Below are positions 1-12,400 of a DNA stretch of 64,000 bases, piece after piece. The stretch covers positions 31,770,367-31,834,366 of the forward strand of contig NC_092525.1 of the NCBI RefSeq assembly GCF_037038585.1. Reading direction: 5' to 3'. The notes under the pieces were generated by a model. It did not search any database. It had not been told where the DNA came from and saw nothing but the letters and a program-made list of their open reading frames with translations. This DNA is from Patagioenas fasciata (taxonomy: Eukaryota > Chordata > Aves > Columbiformes > Columbidae). The position numbers and the translations under genes were made by a program. Within the stretch, counting starts at the first letter, position 1, and every line of letters begins with the position of its first letter.

Positions 1-270
1 AGCAAAGTTGGGATATTTTCTATTGTTCTTACTGCTAAATTTCATGTTGTTTGGGGTTTATGTTTGGTTGGTTGGGTTTTGTTTGTTGAGATCCTAATAG
101 AAAGCTAATTAAATTCATTCAAAGACCTTGTTCTCACAAATAGTCCACCTGTACAGTTATTTTGAAGAATATATTATACAATGAAAAAAGCCTTTTCTGT
201 AGGCGCCAAAAACATACTCAAAGTAGCCCAAATTTACTACAACATAGCTAGAATGACCGAGTTACCTTAC
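1..270 (-). other. MTF2: MTF2 intron 11 (partial)
   Basis: Intronic sequence after the donor at 270-269. It includes a G/T-rich run at about 50-90. No other feature is seen. The next MTF2 exon is outside the window. Confidence 0.8.
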
Positions 271-441
271 CTTGCATCAGGAATTGGTTTAGATGATTTT
301 CTGCCTTTAATTTTGAACTCATGAGAAGTTCCTTCTGGTTCTTTCTCGGCCTTTAAAGCAGCATTTGGTGGCACAGGAGGAACACGAATTCTCAAGCCAA
401 ACAAATGCTTCTTTTTCTTTATTTCTTTTCCAGACATAAAC
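271..441 (-). CDS. MTF2: MTF2 coding exon 11 (EH basic loop; last exon in window)
   Basis: Acceptor TATAG precedes 441 and donor GCAAG|GTAAGG follows 271. It encodes [20 protein letters not shown] onward to SSKPIPDA. The K338-K341 run is the DNA-contacting loop of the Polycomb-like winged helix. Bases 1-270 are the following intron. Confidence 0.94.
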
Positions 442-3400
442 CTATATGTTTTTAAATTAATTGTTAAAATTCTGACCCCAGGAAAAGCAATTTTTCAAAC
501 AGTGTACATGCAAAACAAAACTATACAAATTAGAGTATCCATTCTAACATTATTTTATTCCTCCCTTTCTCCTAAGACAATCCTCAGTCTCAAATACAGA
601 ATGCGAAGAGGGAAGAGGAGGGAAGTTAAAACAAATGTTCTCATGATCTGAGTTCCACTCTAATAGGTATGTAATGTTACAGTTTGACATAGAAACAGTA
701 TTTTAAATTTAAATGTTATCTGCAGCCAAAGTGATTATCAGATAGACTATATAAAATCCACGTGAGATTACATAGGTAAACAGCACTTAAAAAGTACCAA
801 CAACTTACATGGTCTTGTAATCATTTAGTGCCTCCAATACATGCTCATATCTTTCAGATTTTGGGGTATCTGCCAGCTGTGAAGTATTAAGAAATCATTT
901 AGCCTGTCAAATCCTCCAGTAACAGAAAGATTACAGTTACTTTGAGTCACTGTAACTACAGATTTGGATGTGAGTAAGTACTAGCTGTGGAAACTACCTA
1001 ACACCAAAGGATATTAATCATTATCACATACATTCTGTGATTTACATCCACAGAATCCATGTCAGGATCAAGCCCAGGCCAAAGAATTTGAGTTTCACTT
1101 GTAAGAAGTGCAAGAAAAATTTCTCAAAGTATTTTAGTATACTCAAAGAACATAATACTAGCTTGCCCTCCAAAGACCCATAAAAAGAATAATTCTGTGG
1201 CATTATGTACTCCCAAATTAATTCAGATTGCAAGCAGAAGATAACCTGAGACTTCATATGACAGAATTTTGACTTGATATGACTTGCTAAGTGATGCCAC
1301 ACATCCTAAGTAAACCACATCTAATCATAATGACACTAATAGTCATTTTTTAGCAATGCTTGAGCATTTGTTTGCTTTTATTACAAGCTATTGACACAGT
1401 CTAAACACACGCATTTTGAACTGTTTTCCATTATTTACAAACAGCAGTCAAGCATTTAAACCCAGAATATAAATTTGATTTTCAAATTGTGTCTGCTAGT
1501 AAAAATGGATTACAGCTGTATGAATTCACTGATGAAAAAGTAAGTAAGTAGGATGCACTCATGATATGCCACCTGTATTCAAAAAATTCAAAACCCTAAG
1601 CAATTTTTATGCAAGAAAAAAGTACAGCATACTCTACTAGCAGTATGCCAATTTGAATTCAGACAAATTTTGCATCCAACCTTACAAGCAGAAACAAATA
1701 AATACACTGCTCCTCTTAGTTAAATTTTAAGTCACTCTGCATGAGGAGACAGATTTCCTCTAATGCTAAGATAACTGTCCACTAAGTCAAATAGCTAGAT
1801 AATAACTAGTATAGTAGTGAACTAAAACCAAGATGCTTTGACAAGTGGCAGAACCGGACAGGAAAAAGATCAAAACAGTCCTTGACCTGGACACGAACCA
1901 ATCATCCCCATGTTTCGAAGAGGGAAGAGGAAATGTTTATGTATAATAATTTGTTATGTGTTACACTTTAGAGACTCAGAAGGTTTCTTTCAACATACCG
2001 TGCATTCAATTCAACAGATTTTTTTGGTCTGCGCACATGAAAATATTAAAGAACTATGAGACAACTAGAAAATGAAAGGAAAAATATATATGCAACAGAA
2101 TAAACAGCTGAGTATAAATAATTAAAGTTGCTATGCAAATAATAATAATGGCTACTTGAGGAATTTTACAGCTCAGAAGAACATACACCACTTCAATCGC
2201 ATTCTATTTCTGCAAGGAATTAAACATGATCTCCTAATTATGTGGATCATCAGATTTTTAGGTAATAAAGGATTTAACAGTCATGTCACCAACCTTCGGG
2301 ACATATGTGTGCACTGTGAAGAAAACCAAGAAAGAGTATTCCAGTTACCTACCTCACCAGGATGTAATCTATCCCAGTTCTCATTAATGTATGCCATGAG
2401 TTCAAGCTCTGAATCGAAGTACTTCTTCTTATGAATAACACTTAGGTTGTAAAGGCATAAATGTGCTATATCTACCCTGGATATTCAGAAAGAAACAAAA
2501 ACAAAAGGTCTTTTTTCTTCCAATTGCTTTTATTCAACAGAATTTAGTAGGAAAGATATTACCATTATATAGTTATAAGAACACAAGGCACAATGTCAAA
2601 CACTCAATCCAGGGAATAACATTAAGTTTCCTGTCATTTCTCTTCCATGAGTGATTCGTTCTGCTTTTACTCTTTCTTTCATCTCTGCCTCATCTCACTG
2701 TCATAACACTCTTTAAAACTCTAAAACTGGTCTAAATCATGGGATATTTAAGTCCAAATTAAGACTTGGATATATCAATTCTGAATTTATACAAGTATTC
2801 TGGCAAATTAACATTCAACAAGATTATTTCCACCATATACTTGTTCACACACATATCCACTAAATTGGATATAATTTCTTGTATGGGTTATTAGTTCAAA
2901 AATTCCAAACTACAACTGACTGTCAAATGTAATTGAGGAAACTATTATTAAAATATGTCAAGATGTATACTGTAGTAGTAACTACATTTGGTAGCCTCTT
3001 GCTACTTTACTGAACAATCCCAGGAATAAACCCTTAGAGCACACAGTTGCAATATAACTCTACATGTAAGGATAAACTTGGAAGTAAAAGTTGGTTCCTG
3101 TTCATACAAGCAGTAAGAACAGCTCAGGAAACAACTCAAGACAGCAAGTGGATTTCCTTTTTCGCAAGGAGAATCACAACACCAAAAAGAAGAGCAGAGC
3201 ATGTATTCAACTCACCCACTCCCTTTAAAAAAAAATCATACTTACCATCTTAAGGGTAAACGTTTGAGGTATTCTGGTCCGGAACTGCAAACTGAGCAAA
3301 TGAACGTATAAAACCTAAAACCAAACATATGTATATGTACATGTGTCTTGGTGATGGGTGTCTGCATGCACACACACAGTCTTAATGTTTTAACACCCTA

Positions 3401-6400
3401 TTTATGAAAAAAAAAAAGTTAAGCAAGCTAGAAACCCAGCCCATGTAATATTTGAGAGTCCCTTTGTCCTCCACCTTTCTTTATCAACTTCAAAAGTCTG
3501 TGCTGCTCTCTACCAGGCCAGATACAAGGTACTTCCTCAATTTTATCCTGGTACCAGTTTCATACTCCCCAAGAAAGTCCCTCAATGTGTGACTATCCCA
3601 GTGAAGATGCTCTGCAATGTCCCCACACCATTCTCTCAAATGCAGAAGCCTGTGTCTCAGTGTAAGCATGGATTTAAAGGACCTGTGGGTTCCTGGGCCC
3701 TAACTCAGTTCCTTCACACTAACATGCCAGCACAGCCCAACAGCTAAAAGAAAGTACAGCAGATAAAGAATGAGATACTCCTCAACTCCCTTCTCCAGTT
3801 TTCTCATCCACTCCAAGCTCCTCTTAAAATGAAAGCACAGACCAGCACAACTTCATTTCCTTTTGTACCAGTTCATACCACACAAACAGAGGATGTACAG
3901 AGCTCCCTTCAGTGTAACTGTTCTTCCAGCTCTCTCCAGTTGCCTGTGTGTTAGTACAGGGAGCTACTACTGCACACACTGACAGCCTACCTTGACGCAT
4001 GATACCTGTTGCATACAGATTAGTCACCTATACAATGTGAACTTGAAAGCCCTTATCTAACTCACAGGCCCACTAAAGTGGTCTGCCTTAAAGCTCCCAA
4101 TCTCCCAGTAGCCAGCACCTATAGAATAATGGAATTCCACACAAAGCCAAGCCAGTAACAGTTTGAATTCAACGATCCATTGGTTCTCTCTCCAATACCC
4201 ACCACCCCACCTCACCCTCCTTCATCAAACTGAGATGAAGACCTGCATTCTTCCTGACACCTGAACAAGTCCTCAAACTCACTCCATTTTTGGAAAATAC
4301 TGTTGTATCATGGATGCCTTAATAAAAGCTCATATGTGAGACAGCCTCCACATTTTAAATAGAGACAACCATAAAGCACAGCTTAAGTTTCTTACCTGTC
4401 ACCAAAAAGCATAGGCTTTTGGAGGCACTGCACACAAGCCTCATGAAACCACTGTTTACACTTGCAGCACTGCAACATCTTCAGATACCAGCTTCACCAA
4501 CAGAAAGAAAAAACAAGATGTGTTTAAAAAGTTACTGAAAATTGTTCTTCATTATGTTTAAACTAAATAGCAAAAGATGTTCTGACCCAAGATGACTTTC
4601 ACATATTGAATTATTGCTGGAAAAGAGTGACTAAGAATAACAAAAAATAGTCAAGTAAAAGAATTCATTTGGTTATGAAATGAGGAAAATAAAAATTAAA
4701 TTTCCTCTGACAACCACCTTCTAATTCTTAATACTAAGAATTCAGTAACTCCATATAAGCTGCTTCTCACATAGCAGATTACCTTCTTCATTATTTTCCA
4801 AAGCACAGCACAGTTGCATTAAGTCAAACACATTTTTTCTGATGATTCAACTACTTGAACCCTAAAAATCAATCTCATAGTTTATACTCCTTTTTTTCAG
4901 CTTCTCCCTTGAGTAAAGAAACTATGCAAAATTAAAGGCCACGCTTGTCCAAGTCTGCAAAATTCTCAAACCAGAGCTCTGTCCTGTGAGTATGAACTCA
5001 AAGGCTTTGTTTCTCTGTGGGACTCTTAACTTGCCTTAACTTCAAATATTGAATGCTATTTTATTAATTTACTCATCCATGCAGACACTATAGTATTTAT
5101 CTCTACCGGCTTAAGACCTCTCTTTGCCTTTCTTTTGTAAGAAAGTCAGCAGAGGACTCTGTAATGCCTTAGAGGAAAAAGTCTTTCCCCTGCCAATCCA
5201 GGGTATGATGTGGCAGAATCAGACAGTTGTCTGTTCCAACAAAATTTAATAAACTAACATTTATATTTGTGACTAATGGAAGAGCCAAGCTAACATCAGA
5301 AAAAGACTGCCTAGAATTGCAAGACCAACTAACAACTCCACCCAATCTCAGCACACTAACAGTAGCAATGAAAAAAAAAAAAACACAAAAAACCCACCCC
5401 AACCCAACCATTCTTGCTTCTTGTAGAATGGACTGTGATATTATGTGATGGATAGATATCAAAATTCAAAAGATCTGATGGGAAAAGGAAAACCATCAAT
5501 AATGTATTTTCCATAAGACATTAAATATATATATATATCTCTAAAGAATTCAAAATTCCACTTTGCATTGAGTTGAATACCTACACACAGTAGAAACAGA
5601 AACTAACTCATTCATGAGTAAAAGTCTAGAGGGTCAGGGCCAAAGTTTGCAGCTGCATCACAGAGAACAGTTTGTATATATATTATCTGTTTACTTACTC
5701 TCCAGGTCCTCCACAATAGCAGTAACACTGCTGGACATTGGTTTTATGACCTGCATCCCACTCAAGGTCTGTTGCATTATATGGTAATGTTTGTTTCATG
5801 ACTTGCAGTGCTTTGGCATTTGGTCCTTTCTTAAGTGCACCACCCCTCTGGGCCAAAACAAATACATTAGTTTACAGAAACAATACAGTATTTCTGAAAC
5901 TTTCAAATCCTTTAGTTTGAAAGTTATCAAAATTTGTCTATAATCAACTGAAATACTTCACCTGTATTTTAATACTAGCATATTTGTTTAAAAATGAATT
6001 GAAAGCCAAATGCAATCTATTTCTAAAATAAAAATCCCCATCATATAAAACTTACATTCAGATCAAAATTAATAAAAAAGAAATAACTGAAAAAAGCGCT
6101 ACTCCTTCAACTCCAAAACCAAAGCAATATGGGATGTATTAAGAAACATTTTCTCTAAACACACCTTTGTTGTCGTTGCAAAAACACACTGTCGACAAAG
6201 CCATTTGTCATCTGAATCGATCACACTCGAATCAATATTTGGTGTGTGACATAGCTGATGATAACCTGTATAAAAAAATTTATCAACCAAAGTGTTATTA
6301 GAATGGCAAAAGACACACAAATACGTATAATTTAAATGCAACTATAAGGCATTATCCATTATTAAGTGCCAAAAATCTGATCAAAAAGATTGGGGTAACA

Positions 6401-9400
6401 TACAAAACGGTCTTACATTTTCTTAATGGAAAAAATAAACTTTACTTACATAACAGGTGTTAGTCACTTTAAGTGAGCTGTTAATAGCCACAAAGGGCTA
6501 TAAAATTTAAGATCAGTTGAGTAGTCAGTCATAGCCAGGCAAATATCCTCCTTCACAAAACAAACCAAAACATCTTTTAAAACGCAGTAAATAGAAAAAA
6601 AAATCTAGTTACCTTGCCCACATTTATCACATATAACCATTTCATTCGGTGCTTCTGAATATTCTTCCTGACATATTGTACAGACCATTTCCCCACTTTC
6701 AGTGGCTCCTAGATAAAGATCAAAGCGTGATTGTTTTTTTTCAGGTTACATCTGCAGTTGGAATGGTTACCACACGTATGGCTTTTTTCATCATTTCAGT
6801 CAAAGATCCATGCATTGTAGAAACATACTGTTACAGAGCCTAACTTCCTAACAAAAATAAATGCAGACATCTTGTACAGACCATGTTACAAATACTTATA
6901 TCACTTATAATAGGCTACATATTGCCTATGTAGTACACAGTCTACAGTTCCTTAACATCAGCAATTAAAATTAAATAATTGAATAAAGAATGTAAATGCA
7001 GGCTAAAAAATATATGTATAAACAAATACTATCTGGACAACTGATAGATATGTATTGTGTTGACGGTAATTTGTGCTTCTTTTCTTCTAAGTTTTTGCAC
7101 AATTTGGTGCAGATCTTTTTGACTGATCTGCCCATGCTGTTTTAATATTAAACTCCAACACTTCTGAAATATGTTGTTACATTTTATACATGCAAACATA
7201 CACAAACACACAGTAACAGCAGAGGTAAGAAAAAGCTAGCTTGCAAACTGGAAACAAAACTACATCTTGCTCCAATTATATCACAAACCAATGGAAAAAT
7301 CTGGATTAAAATACAAGTCACTTCATCTACATTATCATACTCATTAACTAAAGTTTGATAGTTATGATAAATGAATTAAAGATCATAAACTTGTACTATA
7401 CAGAAGCTGAATGGCAGTATTTTAAAAGCTTCTCAGAAATAAAGCAGTTGATTCTTTTGCTATTATGAATACAAAGGTTCCCCTTTAGCAGATAAAGTGT
7501 TCAGTTCAAACATCAAGAATCAGCGAGAGCCCGATCAGATTTCTATTGCCTTTATGAGGAAATTGCAACTGATTTTCAGAAGAAATTGTCACCCATGCTT
7601 CATTAGCATTAGATCAAAATACTAGCTACTCCCCAAATACCAGAAAAATTAAAGCTAATATGCAATAGATGTCTCACTTGATAGTTGCACAGTTCTTTAT
7701 ACTACATAAATACTCCAAATCCTGTAATGGTTTCTTACACGCAACAGTTACTGTGCTACTTTTAAATGTGAAAACTCCATTCAAACCTATGATTTTCCAG
7801 TCTTTGGTTTCTTTCCATATCATCTTGTTTCAATTGAAAATAACGGGAGGACATAGGCTTTGTGTAAATCAGGGCCTGGAGTCTTCTGTTAAGACAAAGT
7901 ATTGTACTCTATCCCCATCTAAATAAACTCAAATGTGATTATTTTAGAAGTGTTCTCCCCTCCCTGCACATAGTTCTGTGAAAAAAAAAAAAAATGCAAT
8001 GATAAAGAGTTGTTTGAAAACATTTTTTTAATTTGCCCAATTCGTGATACTGAGTCATTAAACTATATCACTCTTTACGATACAAGAATATAATGTCATA
8101 ATTTATTTTAACAGATATAGTAATCTAAACAAATAAAATACCAAACAATGACTACTTCACTGAAGTTCTTGCCTGTTTGTATGTCCTTCCAGAGAACCCA
8201 GGATTTGGAACTGTCTTCAAATATGATGAAGCAGTTCTGTTTCAGTTTGTTTATCTGAAAAACAAAAATACAGTGGAGCTATGAGTTAAAGGCTAAACAG
8301 GATAATATATTTAATACTAAGTCAGACAATAATTTTGTAATGTTTAAATAACATATGATACTGTAAGACTTCAGTGAAGTTAACAATAGTTTACCTTTTT
8401 GATAGTTCCAAGATAAAACAAGCCATCTGACCACCTAGCTAGGACATCCTGACCCTCTTCAAATTTACACAGTGGCTTTTTGGCTTTCTGTCCATCACAT
8501 AACGACAGCTTGGTCAGAGATGCTGAGGTCTTATGGCTTCGACGTAACGGAGACCGCTTATGGACCAGTGAATTACCCACTGCTGTAGAGTCTCTAAAGA
8601 AAGAGAAGCAAGAAAAAATATAATCAGAATTAGGTTAAAGTGAAAAAACTTTTTTTAAATAGTAATATGATTCACAGCTAGAACTCACTTCCCTAAACTC
8701 CAGAGCCTCAGGTAACTAAAAATCTGTTCATGTTTTCAGACTTGGCACACCTTCAGTAGCAGTGCCTCTGCTACTGTAAGAGCCTACAAAATTTGAAAGA
8801 GACAAGCTTATAAAGAGAAAACTTCTATGAAATTAAGTAATGTAAATAAGGATAGGGATACACGAGCTTTCCAGCTCAGAGTAACAGGCAGAATTTGAGA
8901 CTATAAAAAAAATTACCACTCCTATATCCAAACATATTTTCTCTTTAGAAACTAAATGTATATACGACTAGGACAAACACAAGGACAAATCAGGGAGTTA
9001 CACAGGACAGAGTCAATTGATCGAGCAGTTTCACCTCATTCAAGGTCGCTTAAGTACATTACCAGCACCAGAAACATTTTAATTCATCACGAAGTACCAA
9101 GAAAGCCAGTAAATGAATCAGTGTCCTATATAGTTTGATGATAATTACTACTAATGTTAGAGAAGTTATTGTAAAGTTTCAAAGAGGAAGAAATCCCTTC
9201 TCCCTAAAAAGTTTACTATTTATGTTCAATATGAAAATGAAACTGGAATTGTAATGGCTTGAAAGATCAAAAATATGTGAAAATGAAGAAGTTAATATTC
9301 TAGAGAATTTGTACTAAGCAGTTTAAGCCACGAAGGTTAGACACAAGAAGATTAGACAACTGTTGTAAGCATAATCGGTGTAAATCTAAACAATGACATG

Positions 9401-12400
9401 ACCATAGGAGCAGCCACAATGGGCCAGACAAGGGTTCCCTCCAGCCCAATAACTCTGGCATCCTCATGCACAATTGGGTCACCAGTTTAAGTCCTGCCTG
9501 ATCCCAAATACAGAAAGAGTCAGATGACTGAGGAAAAAAGACAACGGCACTCCTCTCCAAAACACTCTCTAGGTCTCTTACAGGCTGTGGATCCAAAGAT
9601 CAGTAATGTTTGTTGGGGTTTGGTTTTGTTTTTTCGTGGGTTTTTTGGTTGGTTGGTTTTGGGTTGTTGTGGTTTTTTTTTTTTTTAGTCCTTAATGGAT
9701 TATTTTTTTTTCTGCAGTTTTCCTACATGTTTGTTGAACCTGCAAAGCAGCATTTCTTTTGGTTTATCTCACAGTTGGCACCTTGCCACTTCACTTGACA
9801 CCATTCATCATTGCATCGGAAAACTAAACTATTATCTTCCATCTTTTCCCTTCATATCCCAGTTAGAAAATTTAGATCCACTCAGCTATATTTCCCAGAT
9901 AAAAAATCCTACCAATTCTGCTGCTTCTCAAGTGAAAGCTGTTTAAAATTACCACTGCTTTTCCCCATTTCTACTCCAACCCCTGATAAATGGGACTGGA
10001 TGCACGCAGCATCCAAAATAAGCTTCCAATAATAGGGTAACAGTGTGACAGCACAGGTCATTTTGCTCCTTCCCAACTAACATTTGTAGTCTTCCCTGAC
10101 CCTCCCTACTACAAGGATGCATCAAGTTAAAAACTTCAAACAATTACTGGAAATGGTAGGTTCTCATTCCAACAGCTCTCAGACTAACATTGCTCTTCCC
10201 ACTGTGTACTAATTCTGTTTTTCATTTGCCACTTCATTATCAGGTCACTCGGTAGCTCAAAGTCCTCTACACTGTCTACATTACTCTGAATAACCTCATA
10301 CCCTTAGCACATTTCATTGTTTAAACTTACCATATTTTGTACATCACTGCAAGATTTGCCCCTTACCTTGTACAGTAGCTTGAATTTTTGCAAGGACCTC
10401 TGAAGCAGAGCCCTAGCCCTTAACATTCATTGCAAACACATTCTACTCTCTCCTTTGTATCTGTACAACCATTTACATACCCAAGTACCAAAAAGGCTCA
10501 GAAACAAATGTGTCTCAAGTCAGACAGTTAAGAGAGGAAAAAAAAGTTTCACCTTCATCCATTCCCCAAACCTTTCTGACTATACACACATCCAACTTAA
10601 CACAAAGCAAGCAATGTTCAAAGGCTAGGCAAGGCTTGATCAAAACAGCTTAGCAACAGTTATGAAACTATAACCTGGTTTTAGCCCTTAATTCTTTTAT
10701 TGGAAAGGACTCATCATTACAAAGTATTAAAGTATTTAGACACTTCACACTACATCTGTGGAACTTGACTCAGCAATATTAAATGGGTCAATAAGTTGCC
10801 ACATGCAGTTCCAAAGCATCTGGAGCAAACTCACTAGTGCACCTTGAAACAGTTGAACAAATCTTTTGACAGGACTACCTTGTTCTAGAGGTTCAAATAT
10901 TTTCTTTCCAGTTTTTTATCTAGTTTAATTTAAGAGACTAGAGAAAGCAGTTGAAAGGCAGGAATCTTGACTCTTCCAGTACCTGAAAAAAGGTGTGAAA
11001 GAACTTGTATGGTACAAGTTTCCATTCAAAAAAATCAACAACTATTTTTGAGTCTTATATTTAAAAAGTCTTCAAAATCATACAACATTCCTTTAGTGCA
11101 GAAGTTTGTCCCATAACTCCATTCCAATTTATAGCAAAAAATGTGTTGTGTATCATTTCCTAACACAAAGCACTTAAATGAGTCTATACATTGACTTATA
11201 CAACAGCCTAAATTCACAATAGCTACTTCAGACACAGAACTTTACTGTGTGTCAAGATCCTTCAAAGCCAATAAAGCAGACACTTCTCCATTGTCCACAT
11301 TGCGCTCTTTGTGGGAGATAGCACTGTTGAAGTGATGATTAAACAGCTCGTGAAGCAGCCCCTGCTGTGGCAGTTTATGGTTTATCTAACACATAGACTG
11401 AAAATAGGGTTAGTTATCACAATAGGCTGACACTTAGAGCTAGCTTAACAGTTGCTTTCCACATGGATAAGAAGTTCCTCTTCAGGGAAACATTACCTCA
11501 ATGTTTTTGATGGCAATTAAGTGGGAAAAGCTACTGTTTTAACAAGTTTACTTTAGAGTCACCTACTTAAAGGAACTTATGGCTTGCTAATTTAAGTGCC
11601 TTCTGAAAACACTGCACAAAAAAAAAAATCACAAGAAATTCAGTGCAGACCAGCATAAAAATTACATTTAAAATGCTAATAACTTTCTTGTCTGTCTTGC
11701 AACAGCCCTCTCTGCTGTAGTGGAGTACCAAAAAGTCACACCAGCCATTAAATTAATTTTTTTCCTTCGAAGACAGGTGAAAATACACCCAATCTTTCAT
11801 AAGCTAGTGGGGGAAGTCAGTGAATTGTGTTTGCATGTTGAAAAACACTTCAAAATAAAACTGTACCTTCACCATTTATTGAGGAGTTGACCTCCTAAAG
11901 TACTGAAAATGCTCGTGATTTTTTCACTTTGGGGTATAGATCATAATCATAGATACTCTCAAGCAAGACAGGCAGAATACCTATTCATCTGCTTAATGAA
12001 CCAGACTCCCTCTGAAGGTAAGCTACCTAAAAGAGAAGAAATCTCACCACTGTCATGACAGCTTACTATGCATAGCATTTTATTTATCAAAATCAGGTTT
12101 CTGTTAGTTTTGACTTGTCTGTAATTCTTTCTAACCTCTTTACTAGAAGTTAGAAAGTGTCAGTGTTCATTCGGTGCCTCTGACTCCTGTATCTCCACAG
12201 CAATCCTACAGAAAGAAGAAGCGGAAAAGTTAGGGAAAAATACGTGAAGAGGCTGGAAGATGAAAGACTGAGCACTCTCTCTCTTGTTTCCAAGTGTCTT
12301 TTTCCTCAGCAGCACTGCCAGGTTAAGGTAATTCCATACTCCTGTACTCCTTCAGTTGTAACAACTGCTGTGAATCAACTCCTGTTAAAAAAAAAAAAAA

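Larger units (their letters stand above)
442..8394 (-). other. MTF2: MTF2 introns 2-10
   Basis: Intervals between coding exons: 442-808, 877-2352, 2477-3245, 3315-4395, 4492-5698, 5848-6164, 6266-6612, 6709-8172 (GC-AG) and 8255-8394. They are AT-rich, with short A runs (5370-5385, 7980-7994), a TA run at 5525-5540 and an octamer-like ATGCAAAT near 2134. I saw no RNA gene or recognised mobile element. Confidence 0.7.

Noticed and set aside
9300..9596. 98-codon minus-strand open frame in MTF2 intron 1
   Set aside because: Splice sites and family resemblance are missing. Its edge abuts a G/T-rich run, so a decayed repeat is more likely.
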